Shown here: positions 54,905 to 63,847 of the stretch, piece by piece
Numbering within the stretch: position 1 is the stretch's first letter
How the letters are laid out: each line of letters begins with the position of its first letter
Source: Rossellomorea aquimaris TF-12
GTDB lineage: Bacteria; Bacillota; Bacilli; Bacillales; Bacillaceae_B
DNA: 64,000 nt
Assembly: GCF_001648555.1 (NCBI RefSeq)
Contig: NZ_LQXM01000028.1
Span: 124,001 to 188,000 of the forward strand
Direction of reading: 5' to 3'
Made by a program: the position numbers and the translations under genes
The notes under the pieces: generated by a model
Database searches by the model: none
Seen by the model: the letters and a program-made list of their open reading frames with translations, nothing else
Told to the model about the DNA's origin: nothing

Positions 54905-55327
54905 ATGAACGCATTATATACAGCAAAAGCAACAGCACAAGGTGGACGTACAGGGAAAGTAACTAGTAGTGATGGAGTTTTGGATATTGGATTGGCTATG
55001 CCAAAGGCACTTGGAGGAAGCGGTTCTGAAGGATCGACAAATCCTGAGCAATTGTTTGCTGCCGGATATGCCGCTTGTTTCGATAGCGCTCTTAATCTAG
55101 TCGCTAGACAAGAGAAAAAGTCTATCCAGTCTAAAGTGTCAGCTGAAGTTTCGATTGGAAAAGATACAGATGGCGGTTTCAAATTAGGAGTGGTCCTCTC
55201 CGTTGCAATGAATGGTGTTGAATTGGAAGAAGCAAAACTATTGGTTGAAAAAGCTCACGGCGTTTGTCCTTATTCTAAAGCAACTAGTGGAAATATTGAC
55301 GTAGAATTGCACACTGAATTATTTTAA
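54905..55327 (+). CDS. ohrA: Organic hydroperoxide resistance protein Ohr
   Basis: 140-residue Ohr/OsmC peroxidase that detoxifies organic hydroperoxides in the cytosol. Catalytic cysteines Cys58 (GYAACFDSAL) and Cys121 (HGVCPYSKAT), TNPEQLFAAGYAA with Glu near the active site. AAGGAGTG site. Divergent from its repressor, with a terminator downstream. OhrA versus OhrB cannot be separated by sequence alone; the OhrR-linked copy is OhrA in B. subtilis. Confidence 0.93.
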   Translation: MNALYTAKATAQGGRTGKVTSSDGVLDIGLAMPKALGGSGSEGSTNPEQLFAAGYAACFDSALNLVARQEKKSIQSKVSAEVSIGKDTDGGFKLGVVLSVAMNGVELEEAKLLVEKAHGVCPYSKATSGNIDVELHTELF

Positions 55328-55328
55328 T

Positions 55329-55362
55329 GAAAAGGATTGGCATAGCAGCCAATCCTTTTCTC
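55329..55362 (+). terminator. Terminator after ohr
   Basis: AAAAGGATTGG / CCAATCCTTTT stem, two bases past the stop. Confidence 0.85.
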
Positions 55363-55451
55363 AAAAAACAAACGTATGTTCTTGTTATTTCCAAGGAACC
55401 TGTCTATAATAAAGAAGTAAGAAAATTCTTGTGAATTGGAGTGGAGAATGT

Positions 55452-55865
55452 ATGAAGCATCAAGCTACACCTTATTTAAGTTTCAATGGCCAGGCAAGAG
55501 AAGCATTAGAGTATTACAAAGAAGTGTTTGAAGGAGAGTCTTTAAGTATTCAAACCTTTGGAGAAGCAGATTTTCCAAATCCTCCTGAAATTGATGATCA
55601 CATTATGCATGCTCAATTTAAAAAAGGTGAACTCTTTCTTATGATGTCAGATTCTTTTCCAGATCACGAAGTTACAACAGGCAATCATATTTCATTAGCT
55701 TTAGAGCTTGAAAGTGAAGAAGAAATCAATAAATACTATAAACGTTTAACTGAAAAGGGATCTCCTATCATGGAGCTTCAGGATACTTTCTGGGGCGCCA
55801 TTTATGCAAAAGTAAAAGATCCATTCGGGGTTATTTGGGATCTAAACTATACAAAACAGCAATAA
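55452..55865 (+). CDS. VOC-family (PhnB-like) protein
   Basis: 137 residues with the glyoxalase/VOC pattern of PhnB-type proteins: TPYLSFNGQAREALEYYKEVFEG, IMHAQFKKGELFLMMSDS, and the end YAKVKDPFGVIWDLNY. Substrate unknown. The ATG at 55452 follows GGAGTGGAG; the upstream frame start at 55431 lacks a site. Ends at repeat copy 5. Confidence 0.85.
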   Translation: MKHQATPYLSFNGQAREALEYYKEVFEGESLSIQTFGEADFPNPPEIDDHIMHAQFKKGELFLMMSDSFPDHEVTTGNHISLALELESEEEINKYYKRLTEKGSPIMELQDTFWGAIYAKVKDPFGVIWDLNYTKQQ

Positions 55866-55872
55866 TTACATA

Positions 55873-55905
55873 GAGGGACGGACCTCCCAGGGAGGTCCGT
55901 CCCTC
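55873..55905. repeat. AGGGACGGACCTC palindromic element, copy 5
   Basis: Perfect 15-bp stem GAGGGACGGACCTCC / GGAGGTCCGTCCCTC with a 3-base loop, sitting exactly between the convergent VOC and Crp/Fnr genes, three bases from the latter's stop. Serves as the best-preserved copy. Confidence 0.9.
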
Positions 55906-55907
55906 TT

Positions 55908-56537
55908 CTACAAACATAAGTGATAGATTCGTTTCTTTTTTTGAATATGGCCTTCTGATAAGAGCTCTTTAGTGAGGGAGGTAACCGTCTCTCTTGTTGA
56001 GCCGATGAAGCAGGCAATGTCTTGATGTGTTAGAGATACATTTATTTTTATGCCATTTCCCTGCCTCTCTCCGAATTGAGGCACCAGGTGGGAAAAAAGA
56101 TGAAGGATTCTTTCCTTGACACTTGCATACATGATTTTTTCTAAAAATACGTTACGATCTTTGATATGTTCATTGATATTCGAGTACAAAGTGGTAAAAA
56201 TACTCGGCTGAGTTACACTTAGTTGATCAAGCTGCTTATGTGAAATTCCGTATAAGATGGTATCATCCATGACTTTGGCATACACACCCTCATCATCGAG
56301 TGTAAAAGGAGAAATATTGCTGAAGACTCCTCCTTTTCCTATCAAAGCAAGAATGGTTTTTCTTCCATCCTCATTGTATTTATACATTTTGACACTGCCA
56401 TTTTGAACAAAATAGAGATTTTTGCTTAAGGTAAAGGGCTGAAATATGATTTCTTTCTTCTTGTATCGGAAAACCGATGTTGGAACGTTCCTTAAAGAAA
56501 ATTCATCATAAACTTCGAACGAAGCAACCGTGTTCAT
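55908..56537 (-). CDS. Crp/Fnr-family transcriptional regulator
   Basis: 209 residues. N-terminal cyclic-nucleotide-binding-like domain ([33 protein letters not shown]) and C-terminal [31 protein letters not shown]. No cysteine cluster typical of Fnr, so not an Fe-S sensor; ligand unknown. ATGA overlap with msrAB makes it the last gene of the five-gene redox operon. Confidence 0.9.
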   Translation of the reverse strand: MNTVASFEVYDEFSLRNVPTSVFRYKKKEIIFQPFTLSKNLYFVQNGSVKMYKYNEDGRKTILALIGKGGVFSNISPFTLDDEGVYAKVMDDTILYGISHKQLDQLSVTQPSIFTTLYSNINEHIKDRNVFLEKIMYASVKERILHLFSHLVPQFGERQGNGIKINVSLTHQDIACFIGSTRETVTSLTKELLSEGHIQKKKRIYHLCL

Positions 56538-57673
56538 TCCCCTTCTCCCTCCTCATCGAATAATGCAGCAAACTCCCCATATCCCTGCTCTTGTAATTCA
56601 TCTTTTGGAACAAAACGAAGGGATGCTGAATTCATGCAATATCGTAAACCAGTAGGCTCTGGGCCATCATTAAATACATGGCCCAAATGTGAATCTGCAT
56701 GTTTACTTCTCACTTCAGTCCGTACCATAAAAAACGTTCGATCTTCTACTTCTACAATGTTCTCTTCTACTAATGGTTTGGTGAAACTAGGCCACCCGGT
56801 TCCACTTTTGTATTTATCCTTGGAACTAAATAAGGGCTCTCCAGATACAACATCTACGTATATTCCCTCTTCTTTGTTATCCCAATAGGCATTGTCAAAT
56901 GCTTTTTCCGTTCCATCCTCCTGAGTCACTTCGTATTGGATGTCTGTCAGCATTTCTTTTAACTCTTCTTCTGAATAGGAAGGATAGGCTGAGTTTGTTT
57001 CTAGCTTTATTTCACGATCCGCTCCCCAGGCTTCATCGAGGAAATCATCTCTACCTGAGTTATTCCGGTAAAATTTATAGCTCAGCTCGTTCTTTTTATA
57101 GTAGTCCTGATGATACTCTTCTGCCTTATAAAAGGTTTTGGCAGGAAGAATCTCTGTTACAAGATCTTTATCGAATCGACCTGAATCTGCTAATTCTTGT
57201 TTGGATGCTTCGGCTTGTTGCTTCTGTTCCTCACTATGATAAAAAATCCCGCTTACATATTGAGGACCCCGATCAACAAACTGCCCGCCAGCGTCTGTGG
57301 GATCTATTTGTCTCCAAAATACTTTTAGCAATTGCTCGTAGGTAATCACATCCGGGTCATATTGAATTTGAACTGCTTCTACGTGACCTGTTTGTTTGGA
57401 CGAAACCTCATCATAAGTCGGATTCTTTTCTTCTCCACCCGTATAACCTGATATAACTGAATACACCCCGTCTAATTTTTCAAAAGGAGGCTCCATACAC
57501 CAGAAGCAGCCTCCTGCGAATGTGGCAATAGCATAATCCGAATTGATTTCATTTTGCTCTACGGGTTCACTTCCTAAGGATTTTTGTGTCATGCTTGCAT
57601 ATAATTTCGGACCAAAAAAGACAACGAGGCTTAGGAACACAAGTGAGCCTATTGCTATGCCTACCTTCTTCAT
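56534..57673 (-). CDS. msrAB: Membrane-tethered MsrA-MsrB fusion, methionine sulfoxide reductase
   Basis: 379 residues. N-terminal signal anchor ([20 protein letters not shown], about 7-25) puts the catalytic domains outside the membrane. MsrA domain at about 48-200 with GGCFWCMEP (Cys56 catalytic, Cys59). MsrB domain at about 225-365 with SGTGWPSF and the catalytic cysteine Cys346 in [13 protein letters not shown]; the zinc CxxC pairs of many MsrB are absent. Repairs both sulfoxide stereoisomers on surface proteins. ATGA overlaps on both sides. Confidence 0.95.
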   Translation of the reverse strand: MKKVGIAIGSLVFLSLVVFFGPKLYASMTQKSLGSEPVEQNEINSDYAIATFAGGCFWCMEPPFEKLDGVYSVISGYTGGEEKNPTYDEVSSKQTGHVEAVQIQYDPDVITYEQLLKVFWRQIDPTDAGGQFVDRGPQYVSGIFYHSEEQKQQAEASKQELADSGRFDKDLVTEILPAKTFYKAEEYHQDYYKKNELSYKFYRNNSGRDDFLDEAWGADREIKLETNSAYPSYSEEELKEMLTDIQYEVTQEDGTEKAFDNAYWDNKEEGIYVDVVSGEPLFSSKDKYKSGTGWPSFTKPLVEENIVEVEDRTFFMVRTEVRSKHADSHLGHVFNDGPEPTGLRYCMNSASLRFVPKDELQEQGYGEFAALFDEEGEGE

Positions 57674-58725
57674 TTGATCTCCTCCTTTGATTCTCGTTTC
57701 AGTGGCAGCTTAAACCAAAAAGTACTGCCATTTAATCCATTACTTTCAACTCCAATGGATCCACCATGTAGTTCAATAATTTCTTTACAGATAGAAAGAC
57801 CTAAGCCTGAACCACCCTTGGATTTATGCCGAGATTTTTCCACACGGTAAAACCGTTGGAAGATTGAGCTCTGCTCCTCAATTGGTATACCCTTGCCTTC
57901 ATCTTTAACAGCAAAATACATGTAGTCCTCTTCCTTCTTCACAGTGATCCTTATGGTTTTGTTTTCAAGGGAAAACTCAACAGCATTTTGGATTAAATTC
58001 GTCATGACTCTTTTAATATGAAAGGGCATTAAAGACATCATAGGCAGTGCATCATCATACTCCACTTCAATAGCCATTTTCTTTTCTTCTAGTACTCGTT
58101 CGAATTGAGGAATGGTTTCTACTACCAATCGATCGACTAATGTTGGAACAGGTTCAAAGGGAATCTTCCTATTTTCTAATTGTGAAAGCTCTAACACTTC
58201 CTCTATTAATAAACTTAATCGATTAGTCTCAGATAAAATCGTTTCGTAATAATGTTTTCGAGTTTCTTTGTCTTCTATAATGTCATCATTCAATGCAGAA
58301 ACAAATGAATGAATAGATGATAAAGGAGTACGTAAATCATGAGAAACATTGGCAATCAGTTCACTTTTGAAGCGTTCTGACTCCTTCAATTCTTCAAACA
58401 TCTCATGAATTCTCTCAGACATATGATTAAAATTTGAAGCCAGTTCCTTTATCTCCTGGGGCCCTGATTCTGTGACTCTCACATCAAAGTCCCCTTTTGC
58501 TATCCTTTCAGCTTCATTTGTCATTTGCCCCACTGATTTTAATAATGGAGAGGTAATGAGTAAATTCACTCCAAAGGATAAAATTCCCGCACCAAGGGTG
58601 ATGAGGCACAGCAGGATGATGATATCGTTTGAAATAAACATTTGGACGTAGGAAATAAGTAAAAAAACAAATATCACAACCAGGGAAATGGTATTTGCTA
58701 ATATAAGAAGGGTTCTAATTTTCAT
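57670..58725 (-). CDS. Sensor histidine kinase of the MsrAB operon
   Basis: 351 residues. Two closely spaced helices (about 6-29 and 34-57) leave only a few residues outside, so an intramembrane-type sensor with no large external domain. HAMP (about 60-110), HisKA with phospho-His129 in [14 protein letters not shown], HATPase motifs [28 protein letters not shown]. The start ATG at 58725 lies inside the last codons of the response regulator gene (11-base overlap). Confidence 0.93.
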   Translation of the reverse strand: MKIRTLLILANTISLVVIFVFLLISYVQMFISNDIIILLCLITLGAGILSFGVNLLITSPLLKSVGQMTNEAERIAKGDFDVRVTESGPQEIKELASNFNHMSERIHEMFEELKESERFKSELIANVSHDLRTPLSSIHSFVSALNDDIIEDKETRKHYYETILSETNRLSLLIEEVLELSQLENRKIPFEPVPTLVDRLVVETIPQFERVLEEKKMAIEVEYDDALPMMSLMPFHIKRVMTNLIQNAVEFSLENKTIRITVKKEEDYMYFAVKDEGKGIPIEEQSSIFQRFYRVEKSRHKSKGGSGLGLSICKEIIELHGGSIGVESNGLNGSTFWFKLPLKRESKEEIK

Positions 58726-59422
58726 GATGATGACGTCCTTCGAATTTGTATCCGATTCCCCAAATCGTTTTGATCCACTGGGGGTTCGACGGATCGTCTT
58801 CAATCTTTTCTCTTAGTCTTCTAATATGAACATTAATAGTGTTGGCATCACCTAAATAATCATATCCCCACAATGTCTCTATCAATTGTGATTTTGAAAA
58901 CACTTGGGAAGGATGTCTTGCCAATAAAGACAACAACTCAAACTCCTTCACAGTCATATCCATTTCTTTCTCATCCACTAACACTTTTCTCTTTTTACGA
59001 TCGATCACTAACCCGTTCCACTGAAGTACCTCCTCCTCAACTGTCGAAGAAGGTACTGCAACAGACCGCCTTAAAATATTTTTTATTCTAAGCAAAAGTT
59101 CTCGGGGACTAAAGGGTTTGGTCACATAATCATCGGCTCCGATTGTTAGTCCATATATGCGATCCTTCTCCTGACCAAGGGCTGTTAGCATGATAATCGG
59201 GGTATCGTCTTCTTGTCTAATTCTCTCTGCCACCTTCCACCCATCCATCTCAGGCATCATAATATCCAATACCACAATGTTCGGCTTGAATGTGTGATAA
59301 ATTTCAAGAGCGTGCCTTCCATTGGAGGCACTTTGAACCTCATACCCCTCTCGATCCAAGTAACGAGAACATACGTCAATAATATTCTCTTCATCATCTA
59401 CTAACAGCACTTTGTTCGCCAT
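58715..59422 (-). CDS. OmpR/PhoB-family response regulator of the MsrAB operon
   Basis: 235 residues. Receiver with phospho-acceptor Asp53 (VVLDIMMPEMDGW), DDE near 9-11, TALGQ and the TKPF lysine; C-terminal winged helix DANTINVHIRRLREKIEDDPSNPQWIKTIWGIGYKFEGR. Pairs with the overlapping kinase. A set of TTAAC repeats upstream of the operon could be its binding site. Confidence 0.95.
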   Translation of the reverse strand: MANKVLLVDDEENIIDVCSRYLDREGYEVQSASNGRHALEIYHTFKPNIVVLDIMMPEMDGWKVAERIRQEDDTPIIMLTALGQEKDRIYGLTIGADDYVTKPFSPRELLLRIKNILRRSVAVPSSTVEEEVLQWNGLVIDRKKRKVLVDEKEMDMTVKEFELLSLLARHPSQVFSKSQLIETLWGYDYLGDANTINVHIRRLREKIEDDPSNPQWIKTIWGIGYKFEGRHHHEN

Positions 59423-59435
59423 TCTAAACTCTCCC

Positions 59436-59969
59436 TTACATTCCTTTACTTAATTCTGCCATTCCAAAGTCTTTATTAAACTGTTTACACCAAATCACAA
59501 TCTTCATACCATCTGTTGCCATCTTATCTTCAGGAAGCTCGTAATTCTGATTTCCTATATTTCCTTTTAGCTTACCCAGGGACACTCCTTCTTTTGTCTC
59601 CTGACCTTCTTCTACTAAGTAAACGTAAAGATCCGGTCCATTGGTCACTTCAAAATCTTCCAATCGAACATTTTTTTCAGAAACAGTTACGATTCCCATT
59701 GCTTGATGAGAAGAATCCGCTCCCGTAAAAGATCCTGTATATGTTTCGCTTTTCTCCATTGTATCGTTTGTCAACCCGTCTTGCGAAGATGAGTCGTCTT
59801 CTTTCATATCGCTATCCATTTCTTCTTCTTTCATATCATCCTTTTCAGTTTCATGCTCAGCCATTACTGGTTCCTCGTTTACTACTTTATCGATAAACAA
59901 AGGAGAAGCGAGCCACCATCCGATGCCTAACCCTGCTACTACAACTATACTAATCATCCACTTCTTCAT
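59436..59969 (-). CDS. DM13-domain membrane-anchored protein
   Basis: 177 residues. N-terminal anchor ISIVVVAGLGIGWWLASPLF, an acidic Asp/Glu/Met-rich linker (about 30-70), then a DM13 domain: YTGSFTGADSSHQAMGIVTVS, LEDFEVTNGPDLYVYLVE, and KIVIWCKQFNKDFGMAEL with the single conserved Cys161. DM13 is proposed as an extracytoplasmic redox/electron-transfer module. First gene of the operon, 13 bases before the response regulator gene. Confidence 0.9.
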   Translation of the reverse strand: MKKWMISIVVVAGLGIGWWLASPLFIDKVVNEEPVMAEHETEKDDMKEEEMDSDMKEDDSSSQDGLTNDTMEKSETYTGSFTGADSSHQAMGIVTVSEKNVRLEDFEVTNGPDLYVYLVEEGQETKEGVSLGKLKGNIGNQNYELPEDKMATDGMKIVIWCKQFNKDFGMAELSKGM

Positions 59970-60028
59970 TTTATCTCTCCTCTTTTATCAGCGTTAAGGA
60001 TAGTGTAAGAAACAAACATTATAGAAGA

Positions 60029-60056
60029 TTAACGAAATTCTTAACTATTTCTTAAA
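60029..60056. promoter_or_regulatory. TTAAC direct repeats upstream of the redox operon
   Basis: TTAAC at 60029 and 60041 and TTAAA at 60052, spaced 12 and 11 bases, as expected for an OmpR-type regulator bound along one face. They lie 60-85 bases upstream of the DM13 ATG. Possible autoregulation. Confidence 0.4.
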
Positions 60057-60154
60057 TAACTGTAAGACCAGCGTACATCTTAAATTTGGACAGAGAGTTT
60101 GTTATTTGAGATAGTTAAATAAAGATTGATTACTTATTAAAGGGGATTCCTAGT

Positions 60155-61237
60155 ATGTTAACTGTTTTATTACTCCTATGTGTGATTGTACTATTGGTCT
60201 ATTTACTATTAAAATTTTACCCGGCTTTTGGGCAGAAACCATCACAAAGTAGGGTTCAAGATTCTCCGCAGTATTTAAACGGAGTATTTAATAATCAAAT
60301 TTCCACTTCTATGAGTACTGATTGGTCTTCTTCCATTACGATGGTTCGAGATCTTATGAAGAGAAGTGCTAATCGAAAGCCTGCTGATGTCCTTCCGATT
60401 ACGAATTTCCCTACCCTCATTCACCCGTATCATAAAACAAATGTCACTTGGTTCGGTCACTCAGCCTGTATGATTGAGATTGACGGAAAACATCTCTTTC
60501 TTGATCCTATGTTTGGCGATGCCCCATCTCCATTTCCATGGATTGGAGGCAAGAGGTATAGCAAAATCTTGCCCTTTTCAATAGAAGAGCTTCCAAAAAT
60601 CGATGCCGTTATTTTCTCTCATGATCATTATGACCACCTTGATTACGGGACGATTCAAAAACTACGTAATAAAGTCGAACAATTCTTTGTACCCATTGGA
60701 GTAGGAAGTCACCTTGAACGTTGGGGCATTGATCCTGAAAACATCAGTGAACTTGATTGGTGGGATGAAATTGAATTTGAAGGTCTTACTTTGGCTTCCA
60801 CCCCTGCACGACATTTTTCCGGGAGAAGCTTGCATGACCGTAACAGTACGCTGTGGTGTTCCTGGGTCATTAAAGGAAAAGATTCTAATATCTTCTTTAG
60901 TGGAGACAGTGGATATGGTCCCCACTTTAAAGACATCGGAGAAGTGTATGGCCCCTTTGACCTTACCTTAATGGAATGTGGACAATATGATCCGAGATGG
61001 GCACCCATCCACATGCTTCCTGAAGAAACAGTTCAAGCTCATCTAGATGTAAAAGGAGAGCTCTTACTTCCCATTCATTGGGGAGCGTTCACCCTGTCCT
61101 TCCATGAATGGACCGATCCAATAAAACGCGTAACAAAGGCTGGAGAGGAACAGGGAGTTAAGGTTGTGACGCCAATGCTAGGGGAAACCTTTTTAGTACA
61201 TGAAGAATTGCACCCAACCTATAAATGGTGGAAGTGA
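60155..61237 (+). CDS. MBL-fold metallohydrolase, UlaG/NAPE-PLD-like, membrane-anchored
   Basis: 360 residues. N-terminal helix (TVLLLLCVIVLLVYLLLKFY) then a metallo-beta-lactamase fold: TWFGHSACMIEIDGKHLFLDP, AVIFSHDHYDHLDYGTI (metal HxHxDH), FSGDSGYGPH and LPIHWGAFTLSFHEW. Similar to NAPE-PLD-like phosphodiesterases or UlaG lactonases; substrate unknown. The catalytic domain is probably cytoplasmic or outside depending on helix orientation. Confidence 0.9.
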   Translation: MLTVLLLLCVIVLLVYLLLKFYPAFGQKPSQSRVQDSPQYLNGVFNNQISTSMSTDWSSSITMVRDLMKRSANRKPADVLPITNFPTLIHPYHKTNVTWFGHSACMIEIDGKHLFLDPMFGDAPSPFPWIGGKRYSKILPFSIEELPKIDAVIFSHDHYDHLDYGTIQKLRNKVEQFFVPIGVGSHLERWGIDPENISELDWWDEIEFEGLTLASTPARHFSGRSLHDRNSTLWCSWVIKGKDSNIFFSGDSGYGPHFKDIGEVYGPFDLTLMECGQYDPRWAPIHMLPEETVQAHLDVKGELLLPIHWGAFTLSFHEWTDPIKRVTKAGEEQGVKVVTPMLGETFLVHEELHPTYKWWK

Positions 61238-61245
61238 ACATAGAG

Positions 61246-61280
61246 ACAAAAAGCCAAACAATTATTTTGTTTGGCTTTTT
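61246..61280 (+). terminator. Terminator after the MBL hydrolase
   Basis: AAAAAGCCAAACA / TGTTTGGCTTTTT hairpin. Confidence 0.88.
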
Positions 61281-61398
61281 GATTGATACGATAAAACTTT
61301 ATTTTTCAAGAAGAAAGCCTTACGAAAAACACCTTTTTTTAACCGTTTATAGAGTTTTTGTATACAATATCTCAGTACTCTAAAGTAGGCGGTTAAAT

Positions 61399-61995
61399 AT
61401 GGGGAATGAACAGAAAGCGACACTTGGGGCATGGATAGCAGCCATCGGTACAGTTTTGGCTGCTATCGGTAGTACTCCGATTGAGAGTATTCCTGAAGAT
61501 ACACTGGGTGCCTTCAATCTTATTGGAAATGAACTACAAGGTACTGGAAATGCTTTACAAGCAGACGCTGCTGAAAAGGTCACCTTAACCAAAATAGGAA
61601 ATCAAATTCAAGCCATCGGAAATGTTACGGTCGTCGCAGGTCTTGTGATTGATTTTAGAGACGTAACAAAACAAGAATTGAATATTAAAGGAAACCTCCT
61701 ACAAGCTTTAGGAGGAAGTGCAGCTGTTGGCGAATCATATCTTCAAGAACATACGTTAGATGAACTCTTTTCGATATACGGAAACCTTCTCCAAGTCATC
61801 GGTAACTCTTTACAAGCCATATCCGGAATCCTTGAGTTAAATGGAAAGGATAGTGGAAACATCAATGTAGTTGGTAGCTGGATTCAAGCGATAGGTTCTA
61901 TTATTTCAGCCTTAGTACAAAGCAAAGAAAGCTCCTCTAATTCTGAAAAGCCTTGGCTACCAACTCATAGGACCGAAGCTTGTCTGCAAAATTAG
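61399..61995 (+). CDS. GNxLQAIG-repeat protein
   Basis: 198 residues of small hydrophobic repeats: GNELQGTGNALQA, GNQIQAIGN, GNLLQALGG, GNLLQVIGNSLQAISG, GSWIQAIGS, spaced about 20-35 residues. I recognise this as a DUF6944-like repetitive family in Bacillus; function unknown. No signal peptide. The last ~19 codons overlap the antisense end of the luciferase-like gene, and the last residues (KPWLPTHRTEACLQN) break the repeat style. Weak AGGCGG site. Confidence 0.7.
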   Translation: MGNEQKATLGAWIAAIGTVLAAIGSTPIESIPEDTLGAFNLIGNELQGTGNALQADAAEKVTLTKIGNQIQAIGNVTVVAGLVIDFRDVTKQELNIKGNLLQALGGSAAVGESYLQEHTLDELFSIYGNLLQVIGNSLQAISGILELNGKDSGNINVVGSWIQAIGSIISALVQSKESSSNSEKPWLPTHRTEACLQN

Positions 61996-62914
61996 CGATA
62001 TTCGTGATGAGAATAAACTCTTCATTTTCATATATTTCACGAAGTAAAAGCAATTCGTCCTTCACTTTTTGGGGACTTCCCACAATGGTCCTTTTTCTAT
62101 TTTCTTTTATCTTTTCTTTTTCTCTTGACGTTAACACACGTCTTTTCGCCTCTTCTTTCGAAGGAATACGGGTGTCTACTCCTTTTTCCACTGCTAATAA
62201 CCATAAATCCTGAGTCAGTGCCATTTCTTCAGCTTCTTCATCTGTTTCAGCACATACGACAAAAATACACACATTACTAGTCGGTTTTGCTGACCCAAAT
62301 GATGGTTGAAAATGAGATCGATAATAGTCTAAAGCTCTCTTTCCATTTGTAGGGTTGATAAAATGCCCATATGTAAAAGCAGTCCCTTTTTCAGCAGCAA
62401 CTCTAGCCCCTCGATGTGTGATTCCTAATATCCAAATCAGAGGTGGAGTGTCCACTAAAGGATATGCCCTTACACTCTCGTTTTTATCATGCAAATACTT
62501 TTGTAACGAACTCACCTGTCTTGGAAACTCATTCATGCTTTTGTTTACTCCATCCGTTAAAGCTAATCGAGTCTCATATGATCCACCAGGTGATCGGCCA
62601 ATCCCTAAATCAATTCTGTCTGGAAAAAGCGTTTCTAGTACCTTAAAATCCTCCGCTACTTTATAAGGACTATATTGAGGTAGCAGCACTCCACCGGACC
62701 CTACACGAATCCTGTTTGTCATAGAGGCAAGATGAGAAATCAGTATTTGTGGAGCTGATCCTGTTAACCCGTTCGTATTATGATGCTCTGCTACCCAAAA
62801 TCGAGTATACCCCAGCTCTTCCGCATGCTTCGCTAACTGTACTGTATGGTGAAATGCTGTTCCCCCCCGTTCTCCCTTAGTGAGGACCGATTGGTCTAGT
62901 ACACTTAATTTCAT
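61937..62914 (-). CDS. LLM-class flavin-dependent oxidoreductase
   Basis: 325 residues, luciferase-like monooxygenase of the MsnO8/YceB type: LSVLDQSVLTKGERGGTAFHHTVQLAKHAEELGYTRFWVAEHHN, LLPQYSPYKVAEDFKVLE and GIGRSPGG. The ATG at 62914 is 8 bases after AGGAG; the upstream GTG at 62923 overlaps it. Substrate unknown. C-terminus (ELVAKAFQN) is natural for the family, so the overlap with the repeat gene is on the other gene's side. Confidence 0.9.
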   Translation of the reverse strand: MKLSVLDQSVLTKGERGGTAFHHTVQLAKHAEELGYTRFWVAEHHNTNGLTGSAPQILISHLASMTNRIRVGSGGVLLPQYSPYKVAEDFKVLETLFPDRIDLGIGRSPGGSYETRLALTDGVNKSMNEFPRQVSSLQKYLHDKNESVRAYPLVDTPPLIWILGITHRGARVAAEKGTAFTYGHFINPTNGKRALDYYRSHFQPSFGSAKPTSNVCIFVVCAETDEEAEEMALTQDLWLLAVEKGVDTRIPSKEEAKRRVLTSREKEKIKENRKRTIVGSPQKVKDELLLLREIYENEEFILITNIANFADKLRSYELVAKAFQN

Positions 62915-62987
62915 TGGTGTCACTCCTATAAAAAAGCCGTGAATGTAAAATCTTGATCAGATTGAATTTGAATTGCTGACTGTTTTA

Positions 62988-63000
62988 GAGGTCCGTCCCT
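62988..63000. repeat. AGGGACGGACCTC element, copy 6 (single arm)
   Basis: One arm, in minus orientation, running straight out of the stop codon of the dioxygenase-like gene (GCATAGGGACGGACCTC). Same junction as copy 3. Confidence 0.7.
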
Positions 63001-63847
63001 ATGCTTTTATAAAGATTCGATTACCAGATGGATCCTCTGTATGCATTCTTCCATCTTCTTCAGTGACAGTTGCCCCCATGGTTGTTAGCAGTTGGATTGA
63101 TTCATTTAGTTGTTTTTTGGAAGGGAAATGTATTGTAAAGGAACGCAATCCTACACTGTTATCAGAAGGCTTAGGCGCACCTGCACCATTCCAGGTGTTC
63201 AATCCAATATGATGATGGTAGCCTCCAGTTGAAATGAATAGGGCTTGATGTCCAAATCGACTAACCACTTCGAATCCGAGTCCCATTGTATAGAATTCCT
63301 CTGTTTTTTCCAATTCAGAAACATGTAAATGGATATGTCCCATGACAGTTCCTTCAGGCAATCCGGTCCACTTCTGTCCCCTTGCTTCTTCAATAATAGC
63401 AGTAGCATCAATTGGGTCCACAGCCATTTTCACCTGTCCGTCATTCCACGTCCACTGTGAAGAAGGGCGATCACAATAAACCTCAATTCCATTTCCATCT
63501 GGATCTGATAAATAGACGGCCTCGCTCACAAGATGGTCAGAGGAACCTAACGGAATGTTTTGATTTAATAAGTGTTGTAACATTCTCCCTAAATCCGAAC
63601 GACTCGGAAGAAGTAAGGCGAAATGATACAAACCAGTCGTTCTCGCCTGTTTTGGTGTTGCGTTTGGAGGCTGTTCTAACGTAACCAAAGGCGTTTGACC
63701 ATTTGCTGTTAATATTGCCGTCTCTTTCGTTTGCTGCAGTATATTAAACCCCATCACTTTTTGGTAAAAAGAAAGCGAACGTTCTAAGTTCTGCACTTTT
63801 ATCGTTACTTCCGTTACAAATATGTTTGGTTTTTGATGAAAGTTCAT
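62999..63847 (-). CDS. Catechol 2,3-dioxygenase-like VOC protein (CatE-type)
   Basis: 282 residues, two VOC modules: TEVTIKVQNLERSLSFYQKVMGF (about 11-33) with VYLSDPDGNGIEVYCDRP, and GHIHLHVSELEKTEEFYTMGLGF with GYHHHIGLNTW. Metal-binding His/Glu pattern fits type I extradiol dioxygenases. Similar to B. subtilis CatE (YfiE). ATG behind AGGAGGA. Stop codon is part of repeat copy 6. Confidence 0.88.
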   Translation of the reverse strand: MNFHQKPNIFVTEVTIKVQNLERSLSFYQKVMGFNILQQTKETAILTANGQTPLVTLEQPPNATPKQARTTGLYHFALLLPSRSDLGRMLQHLLNQNIPLGSSDHLVSEAVYLSDPDGNGIEVYCDRPSSQWTWNDGQVKMAVDPIDATAIIEEARGQKWTGLPEGTVMGHIHLHVSELEKTEEFYTMGLGFEVVSRFGHQALFISTGGYHHHIGLNTWNGAGAPKPSDNSVGLRSFTIHFPSKKQLNESIQLLTTMGATVTEEDGRMHTEDPSGNRIFIKA

